Below, one piece after another: positions 1 through 8,704 of a DNA stretch of 64,000 nt. The notes under the pieces were generated by a model, which did not search any database, had not been told where the DNA came from, and saw nothing but the letters and a program-made list of their open reading frames with translations. The DNA is taken from assembly GCF_032922745.1 (NCBI RefSeq), contig NZ_CP136693.1:930001-994000 (forward strand), in the 5' to 3' direction. The stretch's first letter is position 1. Every line of letters begins with the position of its first letter. The position numbers and the translations under genes were made by a program. This DNA is from Marinobacter salarius. Lineage in GTDB: Bacteria > Pseudomonadota > Gammaproteobacteria > Pseudomonadales > Oleiphilaceae.

Positions 1-2
1 CT

Positions 3-740
3 CAGACCCGCGCTTACGCCATACCCAAACTGACCAACGAATATCCCGGTATGACTATTGAGGACGGATATGCCGTCCAATCAGAGTTGCGGCGGCGCTT
101 TATTGAGAGCGGGCACACGCTGGTTGGCTGGAAAGCGGGTCTGACGTCCAAGGCAAAAATGGAACAGATGGGCGTGAACGTTCCATCCATTGGCTTCCTG
201 ACGGACCGGATGGCCCGACCCGAAAATTCGGTGGTATCTACCTCTGATCTGGTGCATCCGCGGGTGGAATGTGAAGTGGCCTTCGTGACCGGTAAGGACC
301 TCGCTGGTCCTGGAATCACCGCACAGGATGTTCTTGATGCGACAGATTATGTGTTACCTGCGATTGAAATCATCGACTCGCGATTTTCCGGCTTCAAGTT
401 CGACCTCGAAAGTGTGATTGCTGATAACGGATCGTCCGCCCGGTTTGTTGGCGGGGGCCGCCCGCGGTACCCGAAGGATCTCGACCTTCGCGCGCTGGGA
501 GTGGTGATGGAAAAGAATGGTGAGATTGTCGGGATGGGTGCGTCAGCCGCTGTGCTCGGTCACCCGGCGGAAGCTGTCGCCATGCTGGTGAATATCCTCC
601 ACGACTTGGGGGAGACTCTCCCGGCAGGCAGCTTTGTCATGAGCGGCGGTATTACCGAAGCCATTGCCGTAGCACCGGGCGACCATGTCATTGCCCGTTA
701 CCAGGACCTCGGCAGTGTTTCCGTGCGGTTCGGCGAATAA
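3..740 (+). CDS. dmpH: 4-oxalocrotonate decarboxylase, 5' end outside window
   Basis: Decarboxylates 2-oxo-3-hexenedioate to 2-oxopent-4-enoate in the dehydrogenative branch of catechol meta-cleavage. The frame is open to the left edge, and the residues before the first ATG (position 51) already match the family, so the gene starts outside the window and 245 residues are visible. Hallmarks are VGWKAGLTSKAKMEQMGV, the metal-binding ECEVAF segment, IDSRFSGFKFDL and LRALGVVMEKNGE. These fit DmpH/NahK/XylI better than the related hydratase DmpE. It lies 15 bp upstream of the tautomerase gene, as part of one operon. The DmpH versus DmpE call is by eye only. Confidence 0.9.
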   Translation, partial: QTRAYAIPKLTNEYPGMTIEDGYAVQSELRRRFIESGHTLVGWKAGLTSKAKMEQMGVNVPSIGFLTDRMARPENSVVSTSDLVHPRVECEVAFVTGKDLAGPGITAQDVLDATDYVLPAIEIIDSRFSGFKFDLESVIADNGSSARFVGGGRPRYPKDLDLRALGVVMEKNGEIVGMGASAAVLGHPAEAVAMLVNILHDLGETLPAGSFVMSGGITEAIAVAPGDHVIARYQDLGSVSVRFGE

Positions 741-755
741 CAACAGGAGCAAGAA

Positions 756-983
756 ATGCCCATTATCGAGATGCATTTGATGGAAGGTCGCACAACTGAG
801 CAGAAGTCCAGTGCCGCGAAAGCAATTACTGATGCCGTGACATCCAGCCTGGGTGTAAGGGCCGAATCCGTCCGAATTCTTATCACTGAACATGCTGGTG
901 CCGAGTTTTATGTAGCAGGTGTCTCGCCAGCCCTTAAAGCTCAGCAGGCTGACCTGGCGGACATAACAAAAGCAGAGGATTAA
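756..983 (+). CDS. dmpI: 4-oxalocrotonate tautomerase
   Basis: Converts the 2-hydroxymuconate enol to 4-oxalocrotonate, the substrate of the decarboxylase encoded just upstream. After Met removal the catalytic Pro1 is present (MPIIEMH). Counting from Pro1, Arg11, Arg39 and Phe50, the known active-site residues of the family, are all in place. At 75 residues it is about a dozen longer than the classical 62-residue enzyme; the extra length is a charged C-terminal tail. A good ribosome site (AGGAG, 744-750 region) precedes the ATG. It sits 3 bp before dmpF, implying co-transcription and a shared pathway. Confidence 0.93.
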   Translation: MPIIEMHLMEGRTTEQKSSAAKAITDAVTSSLGVRAESVRILITEHAGAEFYVAGVSPALKAQQADLADITKAED

Positions 984-986
984 ACC

Positions 987-1901
987 ATGCAAAAGATCAA
1001 ATGTGCGCTGATCGGGTCCGGAAACATTGGTACCGACCTGATCTATAAAATCCAGCGCAGTGAGTACCTGGAACCGGTCTGGATGGTCGGTATTGATCCG
1101 GAATCCGAGGGCCTGGTGCGCGCCCGGGAAATGGGTCTGAAGACCACAGCTGAAGGCGTTGATGGGCTTTTACCCTATATCGAGGCGGATGGAATCCAGA
1201 TTGCCTTTGATGCAACCAGTGCCTACGTGCACGCGGAGAATAGCCGTAAACTGAATGCACTTGGAGTGCTGATGATTGACCTTACGCCCGCGGCGATTGG
1301 CCCGCTATGCGTACCTCCTGTCAATCTCAAAGAACATACCGACAAGTATGAAATGAACGTGAACATGATCTCCTGTGCTGGTCAGGCGACGATACCCATT
1401 GTACGCGCAGTATCTAATGTCCAATCGGTGGATTATGCAGAGATTGTGGCCACCCTCTCCTCTCGTTCGATCGGTCCTGGCACTCGGGCCAATCTCGATG
1501 AATTTACTTACACCACGTCAGGTGCGCTGACCAAGGTGGGTGGTGCCAGACGGGGCAAGGCACTAGCAATTATCAATCCAGCTGACCCGCCCATGATCAT
1601 GCGGAATACCATTTCCTGTCTCACCGATAACGAGCCGGATCAGGAAACGATTACTGCATCGGTGTTAGCGATGATCAAGGAAGTGCAGAAATACGTTCCA
1701 GGTTACCGGCTGGTAAACGGCCCAGTATTCGACGGTAAGCGCGTTACGGTCTTCATGGAGGTGGAAGGGCTGGGGGATTACCTGCCCAAATACGCCGGCA
1801 ACCTCGACATCATGACCGCCGCTGCAACCCGGACGGCGGAAATGTTTGCCCAGGAAATTCTCGAAGGTACGTTCAATCCCCAGCCTGTGGAGGTAGCGTA
1901 A
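987..1901 (+). CDS. dmpF: Acetaldehyde dehydrogenase (acylating)
   Basis: Oxidises acetaldehyde with NAD+ and CoA to acetyl-CoA, in a channelled complex with the aldolase DmpG. The 304-residue length is normal. An N-terminal Rossmann motif (GSGNIGTDL, residues 10-18) and the catalytic Cys130 in NMISCAGQATIP are visible. The stop codon shares one base with the dmpG start (TAATG), as expected for tightly coupled partners. Together with dmpG it ends the meta-cleavage pathway in pyruvate and acetyl-CoA. Confidence 0.96.
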   Translation: MQKIKCALIGSGNIGTDLIYKIQRSEYLEPVWMVGIDPESEGLVRAREMGLKTTAEGVDGLLPYIEADGIQIAFDATSAYVHAENSRKLNALGVLMIDLTPAAIGPLCVPPVNLKEHTDKYEMNVNMISCAGQATIPIVRAVSNVQSVDYAEIVATLSSRSIGPGTRANLDEFTYTTSGALTKVGGARRGKALAIINPADPPMIMRNTISCLTDNEPDQETITASVLAMIKEVQKYVPGYRLVNGPVFDGKRVTVFMEVEGLGDYLPKYAGNLDIMTAAATRTAEMFAQEILEGTFNPQPVEVA

Positions 1902-2965
1902 TGACTGACTCAATGATCGCCGGCGAACTCGAAGGCCGGAAGGTAATTCTTCACGACATGTGTCTGCGCGACGGTATGCACGCCAAGCGCGAACAGATTT
2001 CCGTAGATCAAATGGTGACGGTTGCGACGTCTCTGGACGATGCGGGTGTTCCGTACGTTCAGGTGACCCACGGGGCTGGGCTTGGTGGCAATTCGCTGCA
2101 GCATGGGTTTGCCATGGCCAGCAATGAGGAATATATCAGCGCAGTGGCGTCCAGGATGAAGCAGGCCAAAGTGTCGGTCTTGCTTATTCCAGGACTGGGC
2201 ACCATGGATGAACTCAAGTCGGCTCATAAGTCAGGCGCCCGCAGCGTTCATGTGGCGACCCACTGCACGGAGGCGGATACCTCACCCCAGCACATTGCTT
2301 GCGCCCGTGAGCTAGGAATGGACACCACCGGCTTTCTTATGATGGCGCATCTCAACGATGCTAAAGGACTCGCTGAGCAGGCCAAGCTGATGGAGTCCTA
2401 CGGTGCCCACACCGTTTATATCACTGATTCGGCGGGCTACATGTTGCCCGCAGACGTAAAGGATCGCGTTCAAGCGCTTCGAGAGGTACTCAAACCGGAA
2501 ACGGAAATTGGTTTCCATGGGCACCATAACCTGGGTATGGGTATAGCCAACTCCATCGCGGCGATTGACGCAGGTGCGTCCCGTATTGACGGATCAGTCG
2601 CTGGCCTTGGAGCCGGTGCGGGAAACACGCCGCTGGAAGTGTTCGCCGCCGTATGTGAGCGCATGGGCATTGAGACTGGAATCGATGTGTTCAAGCTGAT
2701 GGATGTTGCGGAGGACGTCATCGTACCGATGATGGACCACATCGTACGTGTCGACCGGGAATCCCTAACTCTAGGTTACGCAGGGGTGTATTCCACTTTC
2801 CTGTTACCCGCAAAGCGGGCGGCTAAGCGTTACGGTGTGCCAGCGCGGGATATTCTGGTGGAACTGGGCCGACAGAAGATGATTGGTGGTCAGGAAGACA
2901 TGATTGATGACACCGCCATGACGATGGCGAAAGAACGTGGCTTGTTGAAGGCCGAGGCCAGTTGA
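1901..2965 (+). CDS. dmpG: 4-hydroxy-2-oxovalerate aldolase
   Basis: Class II, divalent-metal aldolase that splits 4-hydroxy-2-oxovalerate into pyruvate and acetaldehyde, passing the aldehyde to DmpF. Visible motifs are LRDGMHAKRE near the N terminus (metal and substrate binding) and the FHGHHNLGMG metal ligands near residue 205. The 354-residue length is slightly above the usual 345. The start overlaps the dmpF stop by one base, so translation is probably coupled. The C-terminal part matches the helical domain that docks on DmpF. Confidence 0.96.
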   Translation: MTDSMIAGELEGRKVILHDMCLRDGMHAKREQISVDQMVTVATSLDDAGVPYVQVTHGAGLGGNSLQHGFAMASNEEYISAVASRMKQAKVSVLLIPGLGTMDELKSAHKSGARSVHVATHCTEADTSPQHIACARELGMDTTGFLMMAHLNDAKGLAEQAKLMESYGAHTVYITDSAGYMLPADVKDRVQALREVLKPETEIGFHGHHNLGMGIANSIAAIDAGASRIDGSVAGLGAGAGNTPLEVFAAVCERMGIETGIDVFKLMDVAEDVIVPMMDHIVRVDRESLTLGYAGVYSTFLLPAKRAAKRYGVPARDILVELGRQKMIGGQEDMIDDTAMTMAKERGLLKAEAS

Positions 2966-3018
2966 GACTGACCTGTTATTGGACGAAATTTAATCACGAC
3001 AACAAAAAGAGGTGAACC

Positions 3019-3954
3019 ATGGCTATCAGAGGTGTTTTAAGGCTTGGTGAGATCGGGATTCGAGTTCTCGATCTGGATGACGCACGAACTCATTATGTAG
3101 ACCGCATGGGCCTGCATGAAGTGATGACCGATGAGACGAACCGACAGATCTACCTCAAGGCCTGGGACGAGCACGACCATCATTCAGTGGTGCTGCGTGA
3201 AGCAGACGAGGCTGGCCTGGATTACGTCGCATACAAGGTTTTTGACGATGCCACTCTGGACGACCTTGAACCAAAAATTGAAAAGTTTGGAATATCGGTT
3301 TCCCCTATCGAGGCGGGTGTTTATCCAAAAAGTGGCCGACGCCTTGAGTTTACTCTGCCGTCCGGCCACCGGATGCAGCTGTTTGCCGAGAAAGAACAGA
3401 TTGGCAACACCTTGGGCACCCGAAATCCTGGTGTAATGCCTGATGAGGGCGTGATACGGGGATTCCGGATCAACCGCCTGGACCACTGTTTGCTCGGTGG
3501 ACCCAATATTGACGAATGTGCGCGTCTGTTTCAGGAGGTCTTTGATTTTGATCTCGCCGAACGTATTGAGGACCAGGAAAGCGAGGCTTCCCTGGCGTTG
3601 TTCCTGAGTTGCTCTACAAAACCCCACGATGTGGCGTTTGTGATACAGCCGGAGCCTGGGCGATTCCACCATGTCTCGTTCCTGCTTGAATCGGCGACAG
3701 ACGTCATTTACGCGGCAGACATGATCGGAAAATATCGGATACCTGTAGACGTCGGCCCCAACCGCCATGGTGTAACCCGCGGAAACACTATTTATTTCTT
3801 TGATCCATCGGGCAATCGCAACGAGGTCTTCTCAGGGGGGTATGTCCACTACCCTGACACTCCAACGTTAACCTGGGACACGTCAGAAATGGGTCCCGCC
3901 CAGTTCTCGCAGGACAATACGCCCCGGGAGAGTTTTCTGACGGTGATGACCTGA
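3019..3954 (+). CDS. dmpB: Catechol 2,3-dioxygenase (extradiol)
   Basis: Fe(II)-dependent extradiol dioxygenase opening catechol to 2-hydroxymuconic semialdehyde; equivalent to XylE/NahH. The 311 residues form two vicinal-oxygen-chelate modules. The iron ligands are apparent as His156 (RLDHCLLG), His217/218 (RFHHVSF) and Glu269 (NRNEVF), matching XylE H153/H214/E265 with a small offset. AAAGAGGTGAACC before the ATG gives a ribosome site. Its position after dmpG, rather than at the front of the lower operon, is unlike the classical dmp/xyl order. The ferredoxin gene follows. Confidence 0.95.
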   Translation: MAIRGVLRLGEIGIRVLDLDDARTHYVDRMGLHEVMTDETNRQIYLKAWDEHDHHSVVLREADEAGLDYVAYKVFDDATLDDLEPKIEKFGISVSPIEAGVYPKSGRRLEFTLPSGHRMQLFAEKEQIGNTLGTRNPGVMPDEGVIRGFRINRLDHCLLGGPNIDECARLFQEVFDFDLAERIEDQESEASLALFLSCSTKPHDVAFVIQPEPGRFHHVSFLLESATDVIYAADMIGKYRIPVDVGPNRHGVTRGNTIYFFDPSGNRNEVFSGGYVHYPDTPTLTWDTSEMGPAQFSQDNTPRESFLTVMT

Positions 3955-4015
3955 TAACCCTCACCACCACAAAGCGGTAAGCCAACAATGACAAAAACAG
4001 GTGGAGGAATTTGGT

Positions 4016-4348
4016 ATGTCCTATCGGATACATCTCGATGATCTGGATCTGGACTTCCCCTGTGACGCCCGGCAGAACGTGCTTGAGTGCATGATGGGGT
4101 CAGGAAAAAACGGTATCCCGGTTGGGTGTCGTGGTGGTGGCTGTGGAGTCTGCCAAGTTCAAGTGGTAGAGGGTGAATACGATGCTCGGCCGATGAGTAG
4201 AGCGCATATTGATGACGAAGCGCTTGCCCAGCGGCGGGTGCTCGCCTGTTGCATCCGGCCCCGGAGTGATCTGTCCTTAAAAGTGATTGGCAAGTTGGCA
4301 CGGCCAATTCACCGCAGGTGCCAGAAGAGCCCAAAGCCAGACCAGTGA
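4016..4348 (+). CDS. xylT: [2Fe-2S] plant-type ferredoxin, dioxygenase-reactivating type
   Basis: Small plant-type ferredoxin of 110 residues. XylT/DmpQ/NahT proteins re-reduce the active-site iron of catechol 2,3-dioxygenase after it is oxidised by poor substrates. The cluster ligands are seen as CxxxxCxxC (GCRGGGCGVC) followed downstream by a Cys pair in VLACCIRP. An upstream in-frame GTG at 4001 exists, but GGAGG at 4003-4007 sits 8 bases before the ATG at 4016, so I place the start there. It lies 61 bp after the dioxygenase gene; this pairing is the usual one. Confidence 0.88.
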   Translation: MSYRIHLDDLDLDFPCDARQNVLECMMGSGKNGIPVGCRGGGCGVCQVQVVEGEYDARPMSRAHIDDEALAQRRVLACCIRPRSDLSLKVIGKLARPIHRRCQKSPKPDQ

Positions 4349-4476
4349 CGTTGTCTCCAATCAAAGGTTGTGTCTGCATAAGTTGACGGGATTGGTCGAC
4401 GAACTCTAACCATGGACGGTTCTCTTTTCTGCTAGCATTTCGTGTCTCCTATAATTGGGCTTCTGAAGAGGTGCCA

Positions 4477-5433
4477 GTGTCTTCGTTCTCTATTCTTATG
4501 ATCGGTGCCGGGGGCATCGGTGGGTATTATGCAGCTAGGCTCGCCGAAGGTGGGCACAAGTTGGTGCTGACCGCTCGCGGTCGTCATCTTGAGGCCATAA
4601 GGGATTCTGGGTTGACGGTGGAGTATGAGGGAAGACAAATTCACTGTCCGGTGCCAGCATTAGATAATGCAACCTTGGTGCACCGCTACCACCCTGACGA
4701 ATTTGATCTGGTCATTATTGCTTTGAAGTCGACGGTGACGGAGTCGGTCCTATCGGAACTGGGGGCGTGGCTGACTCAGGGTACTGTACCTGTTCTGTCT
4801 ATGCAGAATGGTGTGGACAATGAACAGATGATTTCAGATGTGGTCGGTGAAAAGCGGGTCCTGGGTGGTTTGGCGGTCCGTATCGGTGGACACATAAGAG
4901 AGCCGGGAACGGTGTTCGCTGAGGGGGTTGCCCAGATTGTAATGGGGGCTTGGCCCAGGACGCCCGATCAGCCGGATTCGCGAACCGCGTTGCTGGCAAG
5001 GTGTGCGGATGCGTTCAATGAGGCTGATATCCCAACCACTGTGTCCGAAAACATTCGCTACGAGCTATGGCGAAAACTTGTTATCAACAACGGGGTAAAT
5101 CCATTATCTGCATTGACAGGACTGGATACCCGCAGCCTCACCCACCATCCTGAGTTCGGAAAAATTGTATACGGAATGATGGCGGAAACCGTTGAGGCTT
5201 CAAGGGCGGATGGCGTGAACCTGACCCGCCAGGATCTCGAAGAAATGTTTGAACTCATAAGTAGTTTTAACGCCATCAAAACTTCCATGTTGGTGGATAT
5301 GGAAAAAGGCCGGCCATTGGAGTTGGACAGTATTGCCGGTGCTGTTTTAAAGCGATGCAAGAGTTTGGGTGTTGAAGCGCCTTACACGTTTCTTGTGAAG
5401 GCTTTGCTTGCTAGGTTAGCTCAGGGTGAATAA
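4477..5433 (+). CDS. 2-dehydropantoate 2-reductase family oxidoreductase (PanE/ApbA-like)
   Basis: NADPH-dependent ketopantoate-reductase fold. The N-terminal GAGGIGGYYAARLAEGGH is a Rossmann motif, and the C-terminal domain shows the catalytic-type ELWRKLVINNGVNPL segment with Lys and Asn. PanE reduces 2-dehydropantoate for pantothenate synthesis, but the family is broad and many catabolic operons carry a paralog, so the substrate is uncertain. The gene follows the ferredoxin after about 130 bp, with a TATAAT hexamer at 4450-4455, so it may have its own promoter. GTG at 4477 is preferred because AGAGG ends 5 bases upstream; GTG 4471 is possible. Confidence 0.85.
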   Translation: MSSFSILMIGAGGIGGYYAARLAEGGHKLVLTARGRHLEAIRDSGLTVEYEGRQIHCPVPALDNATLVHRYHPDEFDLVIIALKSTVTESVLSELGAWLTQGTVPVLSMQNGVDNEQMISDVVGEKRVLGGLAVRIGGHIREPGTVFAEGVAQIVMGAWPRTPDQPDSRTALLARCADAFNEADIPTTVSENIRYELWRKLVINNGVNPLSALTGLDTRSLTHHPEFGKIVYGMMAETVEASRADGVNLTRQDLEEMFELISSFNAIKTSMLVDMEKGRPLELDSIAGAVLKRCKSLGVEAPYTFLVKALLARLAQGE

Positions 5434-5511
5434 AAAGCATCAAACTTTAATGTCTTTACTCAGGGCTGCCTAGATCCGCTGTAGGTTAAGAATTATCAAA
5501 CTTTACAGCGA

Positions 5512-5549
5512 CCGACCTCTGAAAGTGCGCGAAAATGAGGCCGGTTTTT
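5512..5549 (+). terminator. Intrinsic terminator between convergent genes
   Basis: An imperfect stem, CCGaCCTC pairing with GAGGcCGG around a 17-base loop, is followed by TTTTTA. It lies between the end of the reductase gene and the convergent MFS gene and would end the plus-strand operon. Confidence 0.55.
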
Positions 5550-5601
5550 ATCAAACATTATTGTTCACTGACAGGAGAACCCACCGCCGAGGTATGGTTT
5601 T

Positions 5602-6870
5602 TCAGGCGCCCGTGGCCACGATTCTCCGCTGAGCCCAGGGATATTCCTTGACCGGCAAATGAATCACCGCCGACAGGGCTCCCACCCCAACGCCAACCCA
5701 CCAGACCAGAGTGTAGTTGTTGTAGATATCGTATAGGGCCCCACCCAGCCACACTCCCAGGAAACCACCCAGTTGGTGGGAGAAGAACACCAGCCCATAC
5801 AGCGTGCCCATGTATTTCAGGCCGTAAATATGCGCCACCAGGCCGGAGGTCAGTGGCACCGTGGCCAGCCAGAGTGAGCCCATTGAAACGGAAAACAGCA
5901 CCACCGTCTCTGGCGTTATCGGCGTCATGATAAACGCCGCCGACACCAGAGTCCTCAGCAGATAGATGATGGCCAACAGGTATTTTCGGGAGTATCTGTT
6001 GCCCAGCCAGCCGGCGAACAAGGTTCCGCCAATGTTAAAAAAACCGATGAGTGCGATGGAAATGGCGCCCAGCCCGGATGCCGATGTCACCCCGAGGGTA
6101 TAGAGCAGGCTGTCCGGCGCGATGGGGCCGCACATTTCGGTTATAAAAGCGGGGAAATGGGCCGTGATGAAGGCCAACTGGTAACCGCAGGAGAAAAAGC
6201 CGATAAAAATAAGCACGAAGGAAGGATCTTTAACCGCCCGTTTGATCACCACACCCATCGGCTCTTCACTGCCGGTCGGCTGCTGCGGTTTCGTCCCCCG
6301 CATCAGCAGCAAGGCCATCATGGACAGCAGGATAAAACCTGCGAAGACAATAAAAACCGACTGCCAGGGCATCTGGCTCAGCAAGGCATTGGCCACCGGC
6401 GGCCCGACGATCTGACCGGCAGAACCCGCCGCCGTCGCTATCCCAAGTGCCATGGATCGGTGCTTGTCAGGCGCTGCCCGCCCGACCACGGCCAGAATCA
6501 CCCCAAAGCCGGTACCGGCAATGCCGAAACCAACCAGCATTTCCAGCAACTGGTGTTGGCCAGGGGTGATGGCAAACGCGGACAACACCAGTCCGGTCAC
6601 ATAAAACGCACCACCACCAAGAATTGCTTTGCGGTCCCCAAAGCGTTCAGCGAGAGCTCCGAAAATTGGCTGCCCTATACCCCAGAACAGATTCTGGATT
6701 GCAATTGCCAGGGAAAACGATTCACGCGGCCAGGCGAATTCCAGGGCAATCGGCAACTGGAACAGCCCGAAGGATGCGCGAACCGCGAAACTGACGAGAA
6801 TGATAATGCAGCCCGCGACCAGGACCGGATTGATCATCCGGTCATAGGTACCGGTAAAGGCTTTATCCAC
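5602..6870 (-). CDS. Major facilitator superfamily transporter
   Basis: Integral inner-membrane permease of 422 residues with the usual hydrophobic segments. It has the MFS loop 2-3 signature in the form GALAERFGDRKAILGGG and a second-half counterpart AGWLGNRYSRKYLL. Overall pattern resembles the monocarboxylate/oxalate-formate branch, suggesting an organic-acid substrate, but I cannot assign one. The listed start is a GTG (minus strand); an in-frame ATG 11 codons in (6837) is an alternative, and neither has a clear ribosome site. It converges on the aromatic operon and its nearest upstream neighbour is the riboswitch region on the other strand. Confidence 0.85.
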   Translation of the reverse strand: MDKAFTGTYDRMINPVLVAGCIIILVSFAVRASFGLFQLPIALEFAWPRESFSLAIAIQNLFWGIGQPIFGALAERFGDRKAILGGGAFYVTGLVLSAFAITPGQHQLLEMLVGFGIAGTGFGVILAVVGRAAPDKHRSMALGIATAAGSAGQIVGPPVANALLSQMPWQSVFIVFAGFILLSMMALLLMRGTKPQQPTGSEEPMGVVIKRAVKDPSFVLIFIGFFSCGYQLAFITAHFPAFITEMCGPIAPDSLLYTLGVTSASGLGAISIALIGFFNIGGTLFAGWLGNRYSRKYLLAIIYLLRTLVSAAFIMTPITPETVVLFSVSMGSLWLATVPLTSGLVAHIYGLKYMGTLYGLVFFSHQLGGFLGVWLGGALYDIYNNYTLVWWVGVGVGALSAVIHLPVKEYPWAQRRIVATGA

Positions 6871-7190
6871 AATATGAGCTCACTGTGCTTACTGGCTTGA
6901 ACGGGGTGGCAGGTGGGGAAATAGTTCACGATAGCGTGGCAACATGCAACAGATAATCCGGCCGCCCCTGCCATTGCAGGAGCAAAATGACGCTTGCCGC
7001 CGTCCTGGTCTCCCAGATGCTGCGTTACTGTGGTGATCGCTTTTCGCCGGCTACCTGAACTGGCCATTGCTACCCGTTGGTCTGGCTAACAGAGCCAGCT
7101 CCTTCACTAGTCTGACCATGATCAGTGTCGCGAAAACGAGATATTTGCTATTGTGCGAAGCTGATTGGTTTAGACAAGAAGCCAGACATG
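6871..7190. other. Intergenic region without a convincing gene
   Basis: Divergent spacer between the MFS gene and the glycine riboswitch. Only short overlapping open frames without ribosome sites are present. It must hold promoters for both directions, but I see no confident -35/-10 pair. Confidence 0.5.
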
Positions 7191-7392
7191 TCAGCGGGAG
7201 AGACCGAGTCGCACAATCGTGGGCCCGGCGCCGAAGGAGCAACTGCCCCGGAAACTCTCAGGCAAAAGGACCGCTGACGTGAAGACTTTCCGAAGAGTTG
7301 CCGGCGACTGCGTCCGTCGGCACACCGAAGGAGCAAGCGGCCGGTTCCGATGGAACGGCGCGTGAATCTCTCAGGTCCAGAGACGGAAGGGG
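7191..7392 (+). promoter_or_regulatory. Tandem glycine riboswitch
   Basis: Two consecutive glycine aptamers. Aptamer 1 (7191-7278) is closed by TCAGCGG/CCGCTGA and contains GGGAGAGACCG, GCCGAAGGAGCAA and AAACTCTCAGGCAAAAGGACCG. Aptamer 2 (about 7284-7392) contains CACCGAAGGAGCAAG and GAATCTCTCAGGTCCAGAGACGGAA. These are the conserved cores of the family. Such tandem elements usually turn on glycine-cleavage genes when glycine is plentiful. Here the gene 67 bases downstream is a DadA-like oxidase, so glycine probably controls its expression. No clear terminator follows, so control may act on translation. Confidence 0.93.
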
Positions 7393-7459
7393 TGCTTTCT
7401 ACCAGATGGTTTATTTATGCCGTGGAGAAAGGGAACCCTGGGCGCCCCTGGAGAGTATT

Positions 7460-8704
7460 ATGAAGCGAATTGCAGTTATTGGCGGTGGTATTACCGGTAT
7501 CACCACTGCTTACACCCTGGCCAAACGCGGCCTGGATGTTACGGTTTACGAAAAGCACCGTTATGCGGCGATGGAAACCTCTTTCGCCAATGGTGGCCAA
7601 CTGTCCGCCTCCAACGCTGAGGTCTGGAACAACTGGCAGACCATCATCAAGGGCCTTAAGTGGATGTCCCGGAGGGATGCGCCGCTGCTGGTTAACCCCA
7701 AGCCTTCCTGGCACAAACTGAGCTGGTTCGCCGAGTTCATCGCCGCGATTCCCCAGTACGAACAGAACACCACGGAAACCGCACGCCTTGCGATTGCCGC
7801 CCGGGATCACCTGTTTGCCTGGGCGCAGAACGAAGGGATCGACTTTGATCTGAAGAAACAGGGCATCCTCCATATCTACCGTGACAAGGCCGGGTTCGAC
7901 CATGCGGCGAATGTTTCCAGGTTGCTGGCTGCCGGCGGCCTGGAACGTCGGGCGGTCACTCCCGAGGAAATGCGGGCTATTGAACCCACGCTGGCGGGGA
8001 CCTATTACGGCGGTTTCTACACCGAAAGCGATTCAACCGGTGATATCCATAAGTTCACCAATGGCTTGGCGGAGGCCATTCTTCGCCTCGGCGTCAAAAC
8101 CTGTTATGAGCACTCGGTGACGGAACTGAGTGCGGATCAGTCCCACGCCTGGGTCACCTCGTTTGATGGTGAAGAGCAAACTCGTGACACCTTTGATGGT
8201 GTGGTGATCTGTGCGGGCGTGGGTAGCCGGGAACTGGCCGCCAAGCTGGGGGACCGAGTCAACATTTACCCGGTGAAGGGGTATTCCATCACCGTTGAGC
8301 TGGACGACCAAGCCTCCCAGGAAGCGGCACCGACGGTCAGTTTGCTGGACGATGCCACCAAGATAGTCACCAGCCGGCTGGGAGATGATCGGTTCCGGGT
8401 TGCGGGTACGGCGGAATTCAGCGGCTATAACCGTGATATCCGGGATGACCGAATCCGGCCGCTCACCCGATGGGTCGAGCAGTGTTTCCCTGGGGTTTGC
8501 ACCCGCCGCGTCGTACCCTGGGCAGGGCTGCGCCCCATGCTGCCCAATATGATGCCGCGAGTCGGTCCGGGCCGGTTGCCCACCGTGTTCTATAACACGG
8601 GTCACGGTCATCTGGGCTGGACCCTGTCTGCAATCACTGCCGAGATGGTGGCGGATGCTGTTGCGTCCGCGGTGTCAGGCACAACAGCGAGTACAGCCGG
8701 CTAG
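7460..8704 (+). CDS. DadA-like FAD-dependent D-amino acid/glycine oxidoreductase
   Basis: FAD-dependent amine oxidoreductase of 414 residues of the DAO/DadA family, deaminating D-amino acids or glycine to keto acids and ammonia. The N terminus is an FAD-binding GGGITGITTAYTLAKRG, and the C-terminal region has the family's WAGLRPMLPN and NTGHGHLGWTLS segments. The start is set at ATG 7460 with GGAG 6 bases upstream; a longer in-frame reading would run through the second aptamer and is rejected. Because the gene sits behind a tandem glycine riboswitch, glycine is a likely substrate or signal. Its stop codon shares a base with the following AraC gene. Confidence 0.9.
   Translation: MKRIAVIGGGITGITTAYTLAKRGLDVTVYEKHRYAAMETSFANGGQLSASNAEVWNNWQTIIKGLKWMSRRDAPLLVNPKPSWHKLSWFAEFIAAIPQYEQNTTETARLAIAARDHLFAWAQNEGIDFDLKKQGILHIYRDKAGFDHAANVSRLLAAGGLERRAVTPEEMRAIEPTLAGTYYGGFYTESDSTGDIHKFTNGLAEAILRLGVKTCYEHSVTELSADQSHAWVTSFDGEEQTRDTFDGVVICAGVGSRELAAKLGDRVNIYPVKGYSITVELDDQASQEAAPTVSLLDDATKIVTSRLGDDRFRVAGTAEFSGYNRDIRDDRIRPLTRWVEQCFPGVCTRRVVPWAGLRPMLPNMMPRVGPGRLPTVFYNTGHGHLGWTLSAITAEMVADAVASAVSGTTASTAG

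Noticed and set aside
7298..7459. N-terminal extension of the DadA-like gene
   Set aside because: It would translate through the second glycine aptamer; ATG 7460 has a ribosome site and starts the FAD-binding motif.
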